This document shows positions 45,861 through 52,208 of a stretch of DNA of 52,208 nucleotides, piece by piece. The stretch lies in assembly GCA_018698075.1 (NCBI GenBank), contig JABINT010000050.1, positions 1-52,208 on the forward strand. The letters run 5' to 3'. The stretch is from Acidiferrobacteraceae bacterium. Lineage in GTDB: Bacteria > Pseudomonadota > Gammaproteobacteria > Arenicellales > UBA868. Position numbers and translations under genes: made by a program. How positions within the stretch are numbered: position 1 is the stretch's first letter; every line of letters begins with the position of its first letter. The notes below the pieces were generated by a model. It had not been told where the DNA came from and did no database searches. It saw nothing but the letters and a program-made list of their open reading frames with translations.

Positions 45861-45960
45861 TAAGATTCTTACTCTGTAATAAAGTAATCAATTGATTAAT
45901 GTAATATAATATAAGTCGGGTACTCAATTTGAGTCAAATCATCCGTATCTGACTTACATC
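45861..45960. promoter_or_regulatory. Divergent island promoter with two palindromes
   Basis: TAATCAATTGATTA at 45885-45898 is a perfect 14-bp palindrome, of the ATCAA/TTGAT type used by ArsR-family repressors. ACTCAA-T-TTGAGT at 45922-45934 is a second dyad. A TATAAT (45905-45910) lies between them and could be the -10 box of the rightward operon; no clear -35 is seen. A repressor bound at both sites would cover the promoter. Confidence 0.6.
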
Positions 45961-46830
45961 ATGCTGATAATGCAGATCGAGCACTGGGTCATGACCCATG
46001 AAACATATATTCGGCTAGGATTTTTTCTTGGAATTCTGGGCGCTATTGGGCTTCTTGAACTCTTGTATCCTAAGCGCGTCTTGACAGGACGAAAATCCGT
46101 ACGCTGGTTAAATAATCTTGGGCTTGTGGTCCTAAACAGTTTGCTGCTTCGATTAATTTTTCCAGCAGCCGCGGTAGGGATGTCAGTTTTCGTTGTTAAC
46201 CGGGGGGGAGGGCTTCTTAGTTTATTCGATATCCCAGGTTGGTTTGCGATTGGAATATCAATACTGGCTTTGGATCTTGTCATTTACCTGCAGCATGTGC
46301 TGTTCCATGCGGTCCCAATCCTCTGGCGATTGCATAGAGTGCATCACGCGGACCCCGATTTTGATGTCACTACTGGCGCTAGATTTCATCCGCTGGAAAT
46401 TCTTCTTTCAATGGTTATCAAATTCTCAGCTATCATGATTCTTGGACCGCCCGTACTAGCTGTAGTTCTTTTCGAGATAGTGTTAAATGCAACTGCAATG
46501 TTTAATCATGGAAATATTTCGTTACCTAATCGACTAGATCAATTATTACGTTGGGTTGTTGTTACACCTGATATGCATCGTGTTCATCACTCTGTAGAAA
46601 TGGACGAGGCAAATAGCAATTTCGGGTTTAACCTCCCCTGGTGGGATCGACTATTTGGAACTTACCGTGATCAACCACGAGGAGGGCATCATCAGATGAC
46701 TATCGGCATCCATGGCTATCGCCTAGAGAAAGATATTTCGTGGATGCCAGGGCTGCTCTGGCTACCATTTCGTAGCAAATCGGTAGAATATTCGATCAAT
46801 CGTCACAAATCAGATACTATCGATGCGTAG
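45961..46830 (+). CDS. Sterol desaturase/fatty acid hydroxylase family membrane protein
   Basis: This 289-residue membrane di-iron protein has hydrophobic helices (LGFFLGILGAIGLLELLYP, NLGLVVLNSLLLRLIF, ISILALDLVIYLQHVLFHA) and the family's His clusters: LQHVLFH, HRVHHADPDFD, FNHGNIS and HRVHHSVEMDEANSNFG. These oxygenases hydroxylate or desaturate lipids at the membrane face. It is the first gene of the rightward island operon, reading from the divergent ArsR-rhodanese promoter, and overlaps the next gene by 8 bp. In an arsenosugar-like setting it could modify a lipid anchor, but that is a guess. Confidence 0.9.
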   Translation: MLIMQIEHWVMTHETYIRLGFFLGILGAIGLLELLYPKRVLTGRKSVRWLNNLGLVVLNSLLLRLIFPAAAVGMSVFVVNRGGGLLSLFDIPGWFAIGISILALDLVIYLQHVLFHAVPILWRLHRVHHADPDFDVTTGARFHPLEILLSMVIKFSAIMILGPPVLAVVLFEIVLNATAMFNHGNISLPNRLDQLLRWVVVTPDMHRVHHSVEMDEANSNFGFNLPWWDRLFGTYRDQPRGGHHQMTIGIHGYRLEKDISWMPGLLWLPFRSKSVEYSINRHKSDTIDA

Positions 46831-47785
46831 TGGTTGGGGTCGAATCGCGGTTTTGGTGGTGGTAGTCACTGGCCTTACATTATCAATTCGTTATCGGGAA
46901 CATATTAATACAGATGTATTAGAGCAATGGGTTGCCGAACTTGGTGTAGTTGGCCCGGTCGGGTTTTTATTTGTTTACGCAATCGGAGTGCTGTTTTTTT
47001 TTCCCGGATCAATACTCACCCTCACAGGAGGTGCGATGTTTGGACCGGTTCTTGGCACTTTCATTAATCTTACGGGCGCGACGTTAGGCGCAATTGGCGC
47101 TTTTCTCATTTCGCGATACGTAGGGTCACGATGGATCGAAAAAAAAATTGGTGGAAAGCTTGCCAAGCTTCAGAACGGCGTGGAGACACAAGGATGGCGT
47201 TTCGTCGCGTTTGTAAGGCTAGTGCCTTTGTTCCCGTTTAATTTTTTGAACTATGCCTTAGGCTTGACGCGAATTAAACTAGTCCATTACATCACTGCTT
47301 CTTATATATGTATGTTGCCAGGCGCTATTGCTTATACCTATCTTGGTTATGCCGGTCGTGAAGCGATAGCAGGCGCTCAGGATTTAGTTCAAAAAATCTT
47401 GTTCGCCATCGGATTTTTGGGCGCTGTCGTTTTTTTGCCACGGCTGGTTGGCAGGCTGCGTCAGAAAACACGTATCGAAGTATCGGAGGTGAAGCGCCGC
47501 CTCGATAACAACGAGAATCTTCTGCTGTTGGACGTACGTTCACAGGACGAACTCGCTGGGGAACAGGGTCAAATCTCTGGAGCTACCAATATCCCTATCA
47601 ACGAGTTAAAGGATCGCTTGAGTGAGCTTTCGGCGTACCGGAAAAGCCCTATCGCAATCATCTGTCGGACCGATCAACGCTCTAGCTGCGCCGCAGAGTT
47701 ATTGTCCCTAGAAGGCTTCAACGATATTCAAGTCGTAAAGGGGGGCATGATTGATTGGAACAAAAAGGGTTATCAGGTTTTATAA
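46823..47785 (+). CDS. VTT-domain (TVP38/DedA-like) membrane protein fused to a rhodanese domain
   Basis: This 320-residue protein is an N-terminal VTT membrane domain (VGPVGFLFVYAIGVLFFFPG, then SILTLTGGAMFGPVLGT, and RLVPLFPFNFLNYALGLTRI) followed from about residue 220 by a rhodanese domain (LLLLDVRSQDELAGEQGQIS and the active-site loop CRTDQRSS with its Cys at about residue 281). The VTT part may move small solutes or lipids. The rhodanese part handles sulfane sulfur or a related oxyanion. This is the second rhodanese domain in the island, so thiol chemistry seems central to the system. Confidence 0.9.
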   Translation: MRSGWGRIAVLVVVVTGLTLSIRYREHINTDVLEQWVAELGVVGPVGFLFVYAIGVLFFFPGSILTLTGGAMFGPVLGTFINLTGATLGAIGAFLISRYVGSRWIEKKIGGKLAKLQNGVETQGWRFVAFVRLVPLFPFNFLNYALGLTRIKLVHYITASYICMLPGAIAYTYLGYAGREAIAGAQDLVQKILFAIGFLGAVVFLPRLVGRLRQKTRIEVSEVKRRLDNNENLLLLDVRSQDELAGEQGQISGATNIPINELKDRLSELSAYRKSPIAIICRTDQRSSCAAELLSLEGFNDIQVVKGGMIDWNKKGYQVL

Positions 47786-47888
47786 CCTGAGACGAACTCC
47801 ATGGCGACAACGGTATAACACATCACAAGATATGGGATTGAGGTTCGCAAGAAATGTTAACGCAATCAGTAAGGTCAGCTGAGTCTCT

Positions 47889-48848
47889 ATGCATTCAACT
47901 ATAGAGCTGTTAAAAAATACAAGTTTCCCAAAAGTGGTTCGTGAACGTTTAACGACGTTGCAGGTTAACTTAGGATATCAGTGTAATCAAAGCTGTCTCC
48001 ATTGCCATGTAAATGCTGGTCCTAAGCGTACGGAGACTATGTCTCATCAAACTGTTGAGGTGGTTCTTGAATATTTAGGTAAAAACAATATTGCCTGTTT
48101 AGATCTCACAGGGGGAGCGCCTGAGTTAAACAATCATTTTCGAGAACTAGTGGAAACTGCAAGGCATCTGGGCGTTCATGTTATCGATCGTTCTAATTTG
48201 ACTATCTTGACAGAGAAGGGGTGCGAAGATCTGGCCGAGTTTCTTGCAAACCATCAGGTTGAAGTAATTGCTTCTTTGCCATGCCATCTTGAAGAAAACG
48301 TGGATTCTCAGAGGGGTTCCGGCGTATATGAGCGAAGTATCCAAGGGTTGAAACAACTCAATCACTTTGGATATGGCCAGTCAGATAAGCACTTGCCGCT
48401 GCATCTTGTTTTTAATCCAAGCGGACCGAACTTGCCGCCATCGCAAGAAGAACTGGAAAGTACCTATAAGCGTGAACTGGGAAAAAAAGGAATTACATTC
48501 AATCGACTACTGACCCTAGCCAACATGCCAATCGAGCGGTTTGGCAGCACTCTAATTTCCAAGGGGCAGTTTGAACATTATATGGAGCTGTTGAGGAGTG
48601 CCCACGATATCGCGAATTTGAAGCGCGTGATGTGCCGCTCTCTTATCAGCGTTGATTGGCGAGGGTATGTTTATGATTGTGACTTTAATCAGATGTTGGG
48701 ACTGGGCTTGGAGTTTGAAGGTGCCTCACCACCTCATTTGCGCGACATAATGGAGACTGACCTATCTGGCTATCCTGTTACGGTTGCGGATCATTGTTAT
48801 GGTTGCACGGCTGGCCAAGGTAGTAGTTGTGGTGGCGCATTAAGTTGA
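47889..48848 (+). CDS. arsS: ArsS-type radical SAM protein (arsenosugar biosynthesis family)
   Basis: This 319-residue radical SAM enzyme has the CxxxCxxC cluster at Cys32, Cys36 and Cys39 (GYQCNQSCLHCHVNAGP), then DLTGGAPELN for SAM binding. The C-terminal Cys-rich ending CYGCTAGQGSSCGG, with YDCDFNQMLGL before it, is typical of ArsS. In cyanobacteria, ArsS makes deoxyadenosyl-dimethylarsinoyl precursors of arsenosugars. No arsM methyltransferase is in the window, so either it is encoded elsewhere or this enzyme acts on another substrate. Two glycosyltransferases follow. Confidence 0.9.
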   Translation: MHSTIELLKNTSFPKVVRERLTTLQVNLGYQCNQSCLHCHVNAGPKRTETMSHQTVEVVLEYLGKNNIACLDLTGGAPELNNHFRELVETARHLGVHVIDRSNLTILTEKGCEDLAEFLANHQVEVIASLPCHLEENVDSQRGSGVYERSIQGLKQLNHFGYGQSDKHLPLHLVFNPSGPNLPPSQEELESTYKRELGKKGITFNRLLTLANMPIERFGSTLISKGQFEHYMELLRSAHDIANLKRVMCRSLISVDWRGYVYDCDFNQMLGLGLEFEGASPPHLRDIMETDLSGYPVTVADHCYGCTAGQGSSCGGALS

Positions 48849-48980
48849 AAATCAATAATAGATAAGATCATAATTCGGTAGCCTGTCGAAAAATGCCATC
48901 TAAGTACGTCAACAAACCATAGTTGTTTTTGAAGAGTGTCTGAAGAGAAACATAGCAACTCATTGGGGGCATAAGCGACT

Positions 48981-49703
48981 GTGTTTCGGGGTGACGCTAC
49001 GTTCAAGCCCAGCATTGAGAATGGGTTGAAAATATCGATGATCATACCAGTTCTTAATGAAATCGATATGATCGAAGCAACCCTCAGCAGATTGCAACCA
49101 AGTCGTGCCTGTGGTCATGAGGTTATCGTCGTGGATGGTGGCAGTACTGATGACACCGATAGAGTCGCCATGCCGTTAGCCGACAAGGTGATTAAGATTG
49201 AGGCGGGTAGAGCGCGTCAGATGAACGCAGGGGCTCGCGCGAGTGAAGGTAACATTCTATGGTTCCTGCATGCCGATACTTTGGTGCAAACAAGTACCTA
49301 TCAAGTATTGATTGATTCTCTGGTCGAGAGCACGGCACAGTGGGGCCGTTTTGACATCCGCCTATCTGGCAACGGTTCGCTCTTCTACCTGGTAGCTTGG
49401 TCGATTAACCTGAGGTCACGCCTTACGGGTATAGCGACTGGTGATCAGGGGATCTTCGTTCGAAGTGATGTATTTTCACGCAGTTGTGGTTATGAAGATA
49501 TCCCATTGATGGAAGATATAGAACTAAGTCGACGGTTGAAAAAAACTGAAGGCAGGCCGCTTAACTTGACTCATAAGTTAGTGACGTCTAGCCGACGATG
49601 GGAAAGTGGGGGTCCACTTAGAGTTATTGGGTTAATGTGGGCTCTTCGCCTGGCATATGCATTGGGGGTCAGCCCGACCAAACTTGCGAAGCGATATCAG
49701 TGA
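48981..49703 (+). CDS. Family 2 glycosyltransferase, arsenosugar-associated (TIGR04283-like)
   Basis: This is a GT-A fold glycosyltransferase of up to 240 residues: MIIPVLNEIDMIEATL at the catalytic start, VIVVDGGSTDDTDRVA, ARQMNAGARASEGNILWFLHADT in outline with the nucleotide-binding HAD, then GDQGIFVRSDVF and MEDIELSRRLKK. The family is named for its link with ArsS. GTG at 48981 is the first start; ATG at 49038, right before IIPVLNE, is more typical of the family and may be the real one. It overlaps the next gene by 4 bp. Confidence 0.88.
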   Translation: MFRGDATFKPSIENGLKISMIIPVLNEIDMIEATLSRLQPSRACGHEVIVVDGGSTDDTDRVAMPLADKVIKIEAGRARQMNAGARASEGNILWFLHADTLVQTSTYQVLIDSLVESTAQWGRFDIRLSGNGSLFYLVAWSINLRSRLTGIATGDQGIFVRSDVFSRSCGYEDIPLMEDIELSRRLKKTEGRPLNLTHKLVTSSRRWESGGPLRVIGLMWALRLAYALGVSPTKLAKRYQ

Positions 49704-50335
49704 CCAAACAACTTGCTGGGAATGGTGTTGTTATGGTGTTTACCAAGGCGCCAGTGCCAGGATCAACTAAAACCCGCTTGATTCCTGCTCTAGGGTCCCA
49801 AGGTGCTGCTAGATTGCACAAGCGCCTTATCCAGCGAACCCTCTCAACCGTTGCGCAAATTGAAGGCGTGGACGTAGAACTGTGGTGCACACCATCGACT
49901 TTAGACCCATTTCTGATTTCTTGCGGTCGACATGACGATATCCCTCTTGTCGATCAGTGCGGTGATGATTTAGGAGCGCGTATGCACAACGCTTTCAAAG
50001 ACGCTCTGCGTCGAGCGCCCTGGGCCATTTTAATTGGTACGGATGTTCCTGAATTAAAAAAGACAGATATAACGCGAGCGATCCTAGAACTTCAGTCTGG
50101 CACTGATGCAGTGATTGGCCCCGCGGTAGATGGAGGTTACTATCTGTTAGGACTTAGAAAGAGTTCTTCCGAATTGTTTAATGATATACCTTGGGGTACT
50201 TCACGAGTACACGCCACTACGTTATCGCGTTTGCAAACTAGTAATTGGGCATATACAACTATTGATCGACGTCGGGATCTGGATACGCCGGAGGACTTAT
50301 CGTATTTTAATAAGTCGGATATGCTTGTGATCTGA
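49700..50335 (+). CDS. DUF2064/TIGR04282-like glycosyltransferase family A protein
   Basis: This 211-residue nucleotide-sugar-transferase-like protein has VVMVFTKAPVPGSTKTRLIPALG in outline (AKxPxxGxxKTRL motif near residue 12), GDDLGARMHNAFKDAL, LIGTDVPEL with the metal-binding Asp, and AVIGPAVDGGYYLLGL. The family is normally found next to TIGR04283 and ArsS, as here. Its start is probably GTG at 49700, coupled to the previous stop as GTGA, although the frame is open back to 49637. It would complete the assembly of a glycosylated small molecule. Confidence 0.88.
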   Translation: MTKQLAGNGVVMVFTKAPVPGSTKTRLIPALGSQGAARLHKRLIQRTLSTVAQIEGVDVELWCTPSTLDPFLISCGRHDDIPLVDQCGDDLGARMHNAFKDALRRAPWAILIGTDVPELKKTDITRAILELQSGTDAVIGPAVDGGYYLLGLRKSSSELFNDIPWGTSRVHATTLSRLQTSNWAYTTIDRRRDLDTPEDLSYFNKSDMLVI

Positions 50336-50476
50336 TCACCTATTATGAATAAGCATTGGCGGATATCTCTTTATGGTACCGATTCTGATAAAAGATGTTC
50401 TATTGGTTATCACATAGAGTTACCGAAGGTAAAGAGAACAAAAAATCACTCAATTTTCAAAAAAGGCAAAAGTACT
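50336..50476. other. AT-rich spacer at the island's right end
   Basis: These 141 bp precede the broken tautomerase. The sequence is AT-rich like the island. An open frame from 50345 runs into the tautomerase remnant but shows no recognisable domain before it. No transposon end is visible. Confidence 0.5.
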
Positions 50477-50673
50477 ATGCCGTTAATTCACGTCCATATG
50501 TTCTCGGGTCGAACGCCTGAACAAAATGCAATCTGGTGCGCGCTTTGACAGATGCTTTTGTACAAACCACCGGTAGTGCTCCCGATGCGGTTGATGTGAT
50601 TCTGGTCGATGTTTAGCCGAGCGACTGGGCCAGCGGAGGCCAGATGTTTTCGGAAAAAGCGCCAGACAGTTAG
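50477..50673 (+). pseudogene. Broken 4-oxalocrotonate tautomerase (second copy)
   Basis: The sequence starts MPLIHVHMFSGRTPEQ like the intact copy at 44365, then loses one base around 50525, which throws it out of frame (TGA follows at about 50546). In the shifted frame it continues NLVRALTDAFVQTTGS, APDAVDVILVDV, a TAG stop at about 50616, then PSDWASGGQMFSEKA. The length is 197 bp against 198 for the intact copy. It lies 6 bp before the intact hydrolase, the same arrangement as at 44365-44570. Confidence 0.93.
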
Positions 50674-50679
50674 TATCAT

Positions 50680-51489
50680 ATGACGATGGAGAACGCCTGC
50701 AGTTTTAGCATTACCGGGCAGGGGCCACCACTTTTTTTGATTCATGGTATTGGCGCATCGCGTCAGACCTGGCACAAGGCTATTCCAGCACTGACAGCAC
50801 ATTTCACAGTGGTGACCTATGATCTTTGTGGTCATGGCACATCGCCTTTGCCCGTCAGCCGACTCACTCTTGATAGTCTGGTTGAAGACCTCGAGTGGGT
50901 GCGGCAGGAAAGCGGTTTCCCGCAGGCTCATTTCGCAGGCCATTCTCTTGGCGGTATGATTGGCCCAGCTTATGCGCTGAAATACCCGCAGCGGGTGCTT
51001 TCAGTTGGTTTATTGTCAACGGCAGCGTTTCGTACCCCAAACGACAGTGCTAAGGTTGGGGCAGTGGTCAGTGCAATGGAGAAAGACGGTATTGCCGATG
51101 TGCTGCCGACATTGACGGATCGCTGGTTTACGGATGACTTCATCTCTGATTATCCAGATGTCGTGGAGCAGCGTTTGCAGCAGGTAATCGATACCGATCC
51201 TGATGTTTTTCTGAACGTGTTCCGGATTTATGCGACGACAGAAATGGCACCATGGCTGCATAAAGTGATGGCGCCGTGTCTGGTACTCACCGGAGAAAAC
51301 GATGGTGGCTGCAATCCGCGGTTGAACCGTCAGATACATGCAGCATTGACTGATTCTGCGTTGGTGATTCTGCCCGGTTACAAACATTCGCTCCTGCTAG
51401 AGGCGGGAGATATTGTCGCTGACCATCTTATCGGGTTTATTCAGTCGCTCGATACCCTTAAAGGGCCTGGAGAACTTGTAGATAGATGA
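50680..51489 (+). CDS. Alpha/beta hydrolase (3-oxoadipate enol-lactonase-like), intact
   Basis: This 269-residue alpha/beta hydrolase has the oxyanion segment LFLIHGIGASRQTW (about residues 18-31), the nucleophile elbow AGHSLGGM (Ser at about 88), the acid region LTGENDGG and the His in GYKHSLLLEAG near the end. The family includes enol-lactonases and other C-C or ester hydrolases. Together with the tautomerase (broken here, intact at 44365) it forms a pair such as is used in the degradation of ring-cleavage products. A truncated copy of its first 66 codons is at 44570-44767. Confidence 0.88.
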   Translation: MTMENACSFSITGQGPPLFLIHGIGASRQTWHKAIPALTAHFTVVTYDLCGHGTSPLPVSRLTLDSLVEDLEWVRQESGFPQAHFAGHSLGGMIGPAYALKYPQRVLSVGLLSTAAFRTPNDSAKVGAVVSAMEKDGIADVLPTLTDRWFTDDFISDYPDVVEQRLQQVIDTDPDVFLNVFRIYATTEMAPWLHKVMAPCLVLTGENDGGCNPRLNRQIHAALTDSALVILPGYKHSLLLEAGDIVADHLIGFIQSLDTLKGPGELVDR

Positions 51490-51535
51490 CCGGAATCTGC
51501 TGTGCTGGCACGGCGTCCACGATCATCACGAAATT

Positions 51536-51553
51536 AGTGTGACGATTCACACT
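51536..51553. terminator. Hairpin between convergent genes
   Basis: AGTGTGA (51536-51542) pairs perfectly with TCACACT (51547-51553) around a CGAT loop, in the 77-bp space between the hydrolase and the convergent amine oxidase. On the minus strand a short AATTT follows. It is a plausible weak two-way terminator. Confidence 0.4.
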
Positions 51554-51566
51554 CACACCTGCGTCA

Positions 51567-52208
51567 TCAAGCGATCTTCCTTAGGTAGGCAACAGTCTGA
51601 GCTGCTGCCTCTCGGCCACTTTCAAGCCCCCCATTAACGGTACTGGCCTGTATCGTGTGGGTTGCTTCGCCTGAAAAAAAGAGTTTTTCAGCAAGAGTTC
51701 TACCAAGGATTGCGCGAGCTGCAGACCGGCCCGGCCTGACGGTGGAGTATGCGCCATCGAATAACGGGACTTTCCCACAAGCTGTGGCAAAGCCTTTTAC
51801 GAATCTTTTTTCTATGTCATTGCCCAGCATGCTTTTGAGTCCGTCCAACCCATAGTTAACAACTGTCTCCATAGGCTCTTCCTCCAATGCTTTTGCCTGG
51901 CTACCCCCCACATATCCATACGTCAGATTTGAATGGTGGGTGTTGGTGAGATAGCCTACGCCGGTTTCATCGGTCTGTTCCTGATAGACATAAGTATCTG
52001 GGCCAAAGCCAAAAATATCTTCACTGAACAACAGTCCAATGTAGTTCATGACCGCCATATCGATATCATCAATCGCCTCTTGTTTTTCAACCGGCAAAGT
52101 GGGGGTGAACTTAATGCGTTCAGCCGCGAGCACACCGACCGATACCGTCAAAATCGCGGCGCGGGCTATTATTGTTCCGGCTGAGGTTGTTACCTTGATA
52201 CGGTCACC
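51567..52208 (-). CDS. Flavin amine oxidase, C-terminal part (cut by window edge)
   Basis: The frame is open to the last base, so only the C-terminal 213 residues are visible. They carry the substrate-domain strand GTIIARAAILTVSVGVLAAERIKFTPTLP in outline, then VPLFDGAYSTVRPG and the final FAD-binding LFFSGEATHTIQASTVNGGLESGREAA, typical of the monoamine/polyamine oxidase family. It is a different protein from the amine oxidase at 27217. The FAD-binding N terminus is outside the window. Confidence 0.88.
   Translation of the reverse strand, partial: GDRIKVTTSAGTIIARAAILTVSVGVLAAERIKFTPTLPVEKQEAIDDIDMAVMNYIGLLFSEDIFGFGPDTYVYQEQTDETGVGYLTNTHHSNLTYGYVGGSQAKALEEEPMETVVNYGLDGLKSMLGNDIEKRFVKGFATACGKVPLFDGAYSTVRPGRSAARAILGRTLAEKLFFSGEATHTIQASTVNGGLESGREAAAQTVAYLRKIA

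Larger units (their letters stand above)
45144..50476. other. AT-rich genomic island with arsenosugar-associated genes
   Basis: Six genes lie between two halves of a decayed phosphonate cassette: a phnY fragment ends at 45143 and a broken tautomerase begins at 50477. Base use differs from the flanks. Counting sample lines, 46501-46560 has 18 of 60 G+C and 48061-48120 has 24 of 60, against 33 of 60 at 43501-43560 and 40 of 60 at 37501-37560. I see no transposase, integrase, tRNA or flanking inverted repeats, so the means of entry is unclear. Confidence 0.65.

Noticed and set aside
45144-50476. A transposon or integron carrying the island
   Set aside because: There is no transposase, integrase, terminal inverted repeat or attachment site that I could see at either edge.

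Overview
The window looks like the chromosome of a heterotrophic, probably marine, proteobacterium. A gammaproteobacterium is my best guess from the gene families and the Pseudomonas-like hut, polyamine and phosphonate genes, but no rRNA or other marker fixes this. Almost everything is catabolic or uptake machinery for small nitrogen- or phosphorus-rich organic compounds: glycine betaine and methylated glycines, histidine, polyamines, and 2-aminoethylphosphonate. I saw no tRNA, rRNA, CRISPR array, transposase or integrase gene.

Layout. (1) 1-2606: the end of a CaiB/BaiF CoA-transferase, an acyl-CoA dehydrogenase and a CitE-like lyase, an organic-acid CoA pathway. (2) 2855-4902: a nitroreductase, a 9-bp tandem repeat array and a D-2-hydroxyacid dehydrogenase. 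(3) 4970-14488: a leftward operon with a betaine-type ABC transporter (binding protein, ATPase, double-length permease), a choline-kinase-like phosphotransferase, a dimethylglycine/sarcosine dehydrogenase-like protein and an esterase, facing a DeoR-type regulator. (4) 14503-18008: an OxyR-like regulator divergent from a rubrerythrin, Fe-S protein and DUF3501 peroxide-stress cluster. (5) 18060-29216: histidine utilisation. hutF, hutH, a peptide-deformylase homologue, hutU and a 2OG-Fe(II) oxygenase read leftward. A PhyH dioxygenase, a broken second ammonia-lyase, hutI, an amine oxidase and a membrane protein read rightward. No hutG is visible, and the deformylase homologue sits where its activity would be needed.

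(6) 29173-40250: a LysR regulator divergent from a long rightward run: HpaB-type monooxygenase, RidA, PhyH, DUF1028, ArgE-like deacylase, HDAC-like acetylpolyamine hydrolase, GST, class III aminotransferase, N-carbamoylputrescine amidase and a luciferase-like monooxygenase. The last part fits polyamine breakdown. The first five genes look like an uncharacterised pathway for an N-containing compound.

(7) 40401-45143: phnW, phnA and phnY (2-aminoethylphosphonate to acetate and phosphate), a 4-oxalocrotonate tautomerase homologue, then a graveyard of 3' gene fragments. (8) 45180-50335: an AT-richer island with an ArsR-rhodanese regulator, sterol-desaturase-like protein, VTT-rhodanese protein, ArsS-type radical SAM enzyme and two glycosyltransferases of the arsenosugar-associated families. 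(9) 50477-52208: a broken second tautomerase, an intact alpha/beta hydrolase and the C-terminal part of an amine oxidase.

The order of intact genes and fragments in (6)-(9) fits an old tandem duplication of a luciferase-like/phnW/phnA/phnY/tautomerase/hydrolase cassette. The second copy then decayed, and the island now lies inside it. All functions are inferred from sequence motifs and gene order read by eye; no database search was possible.
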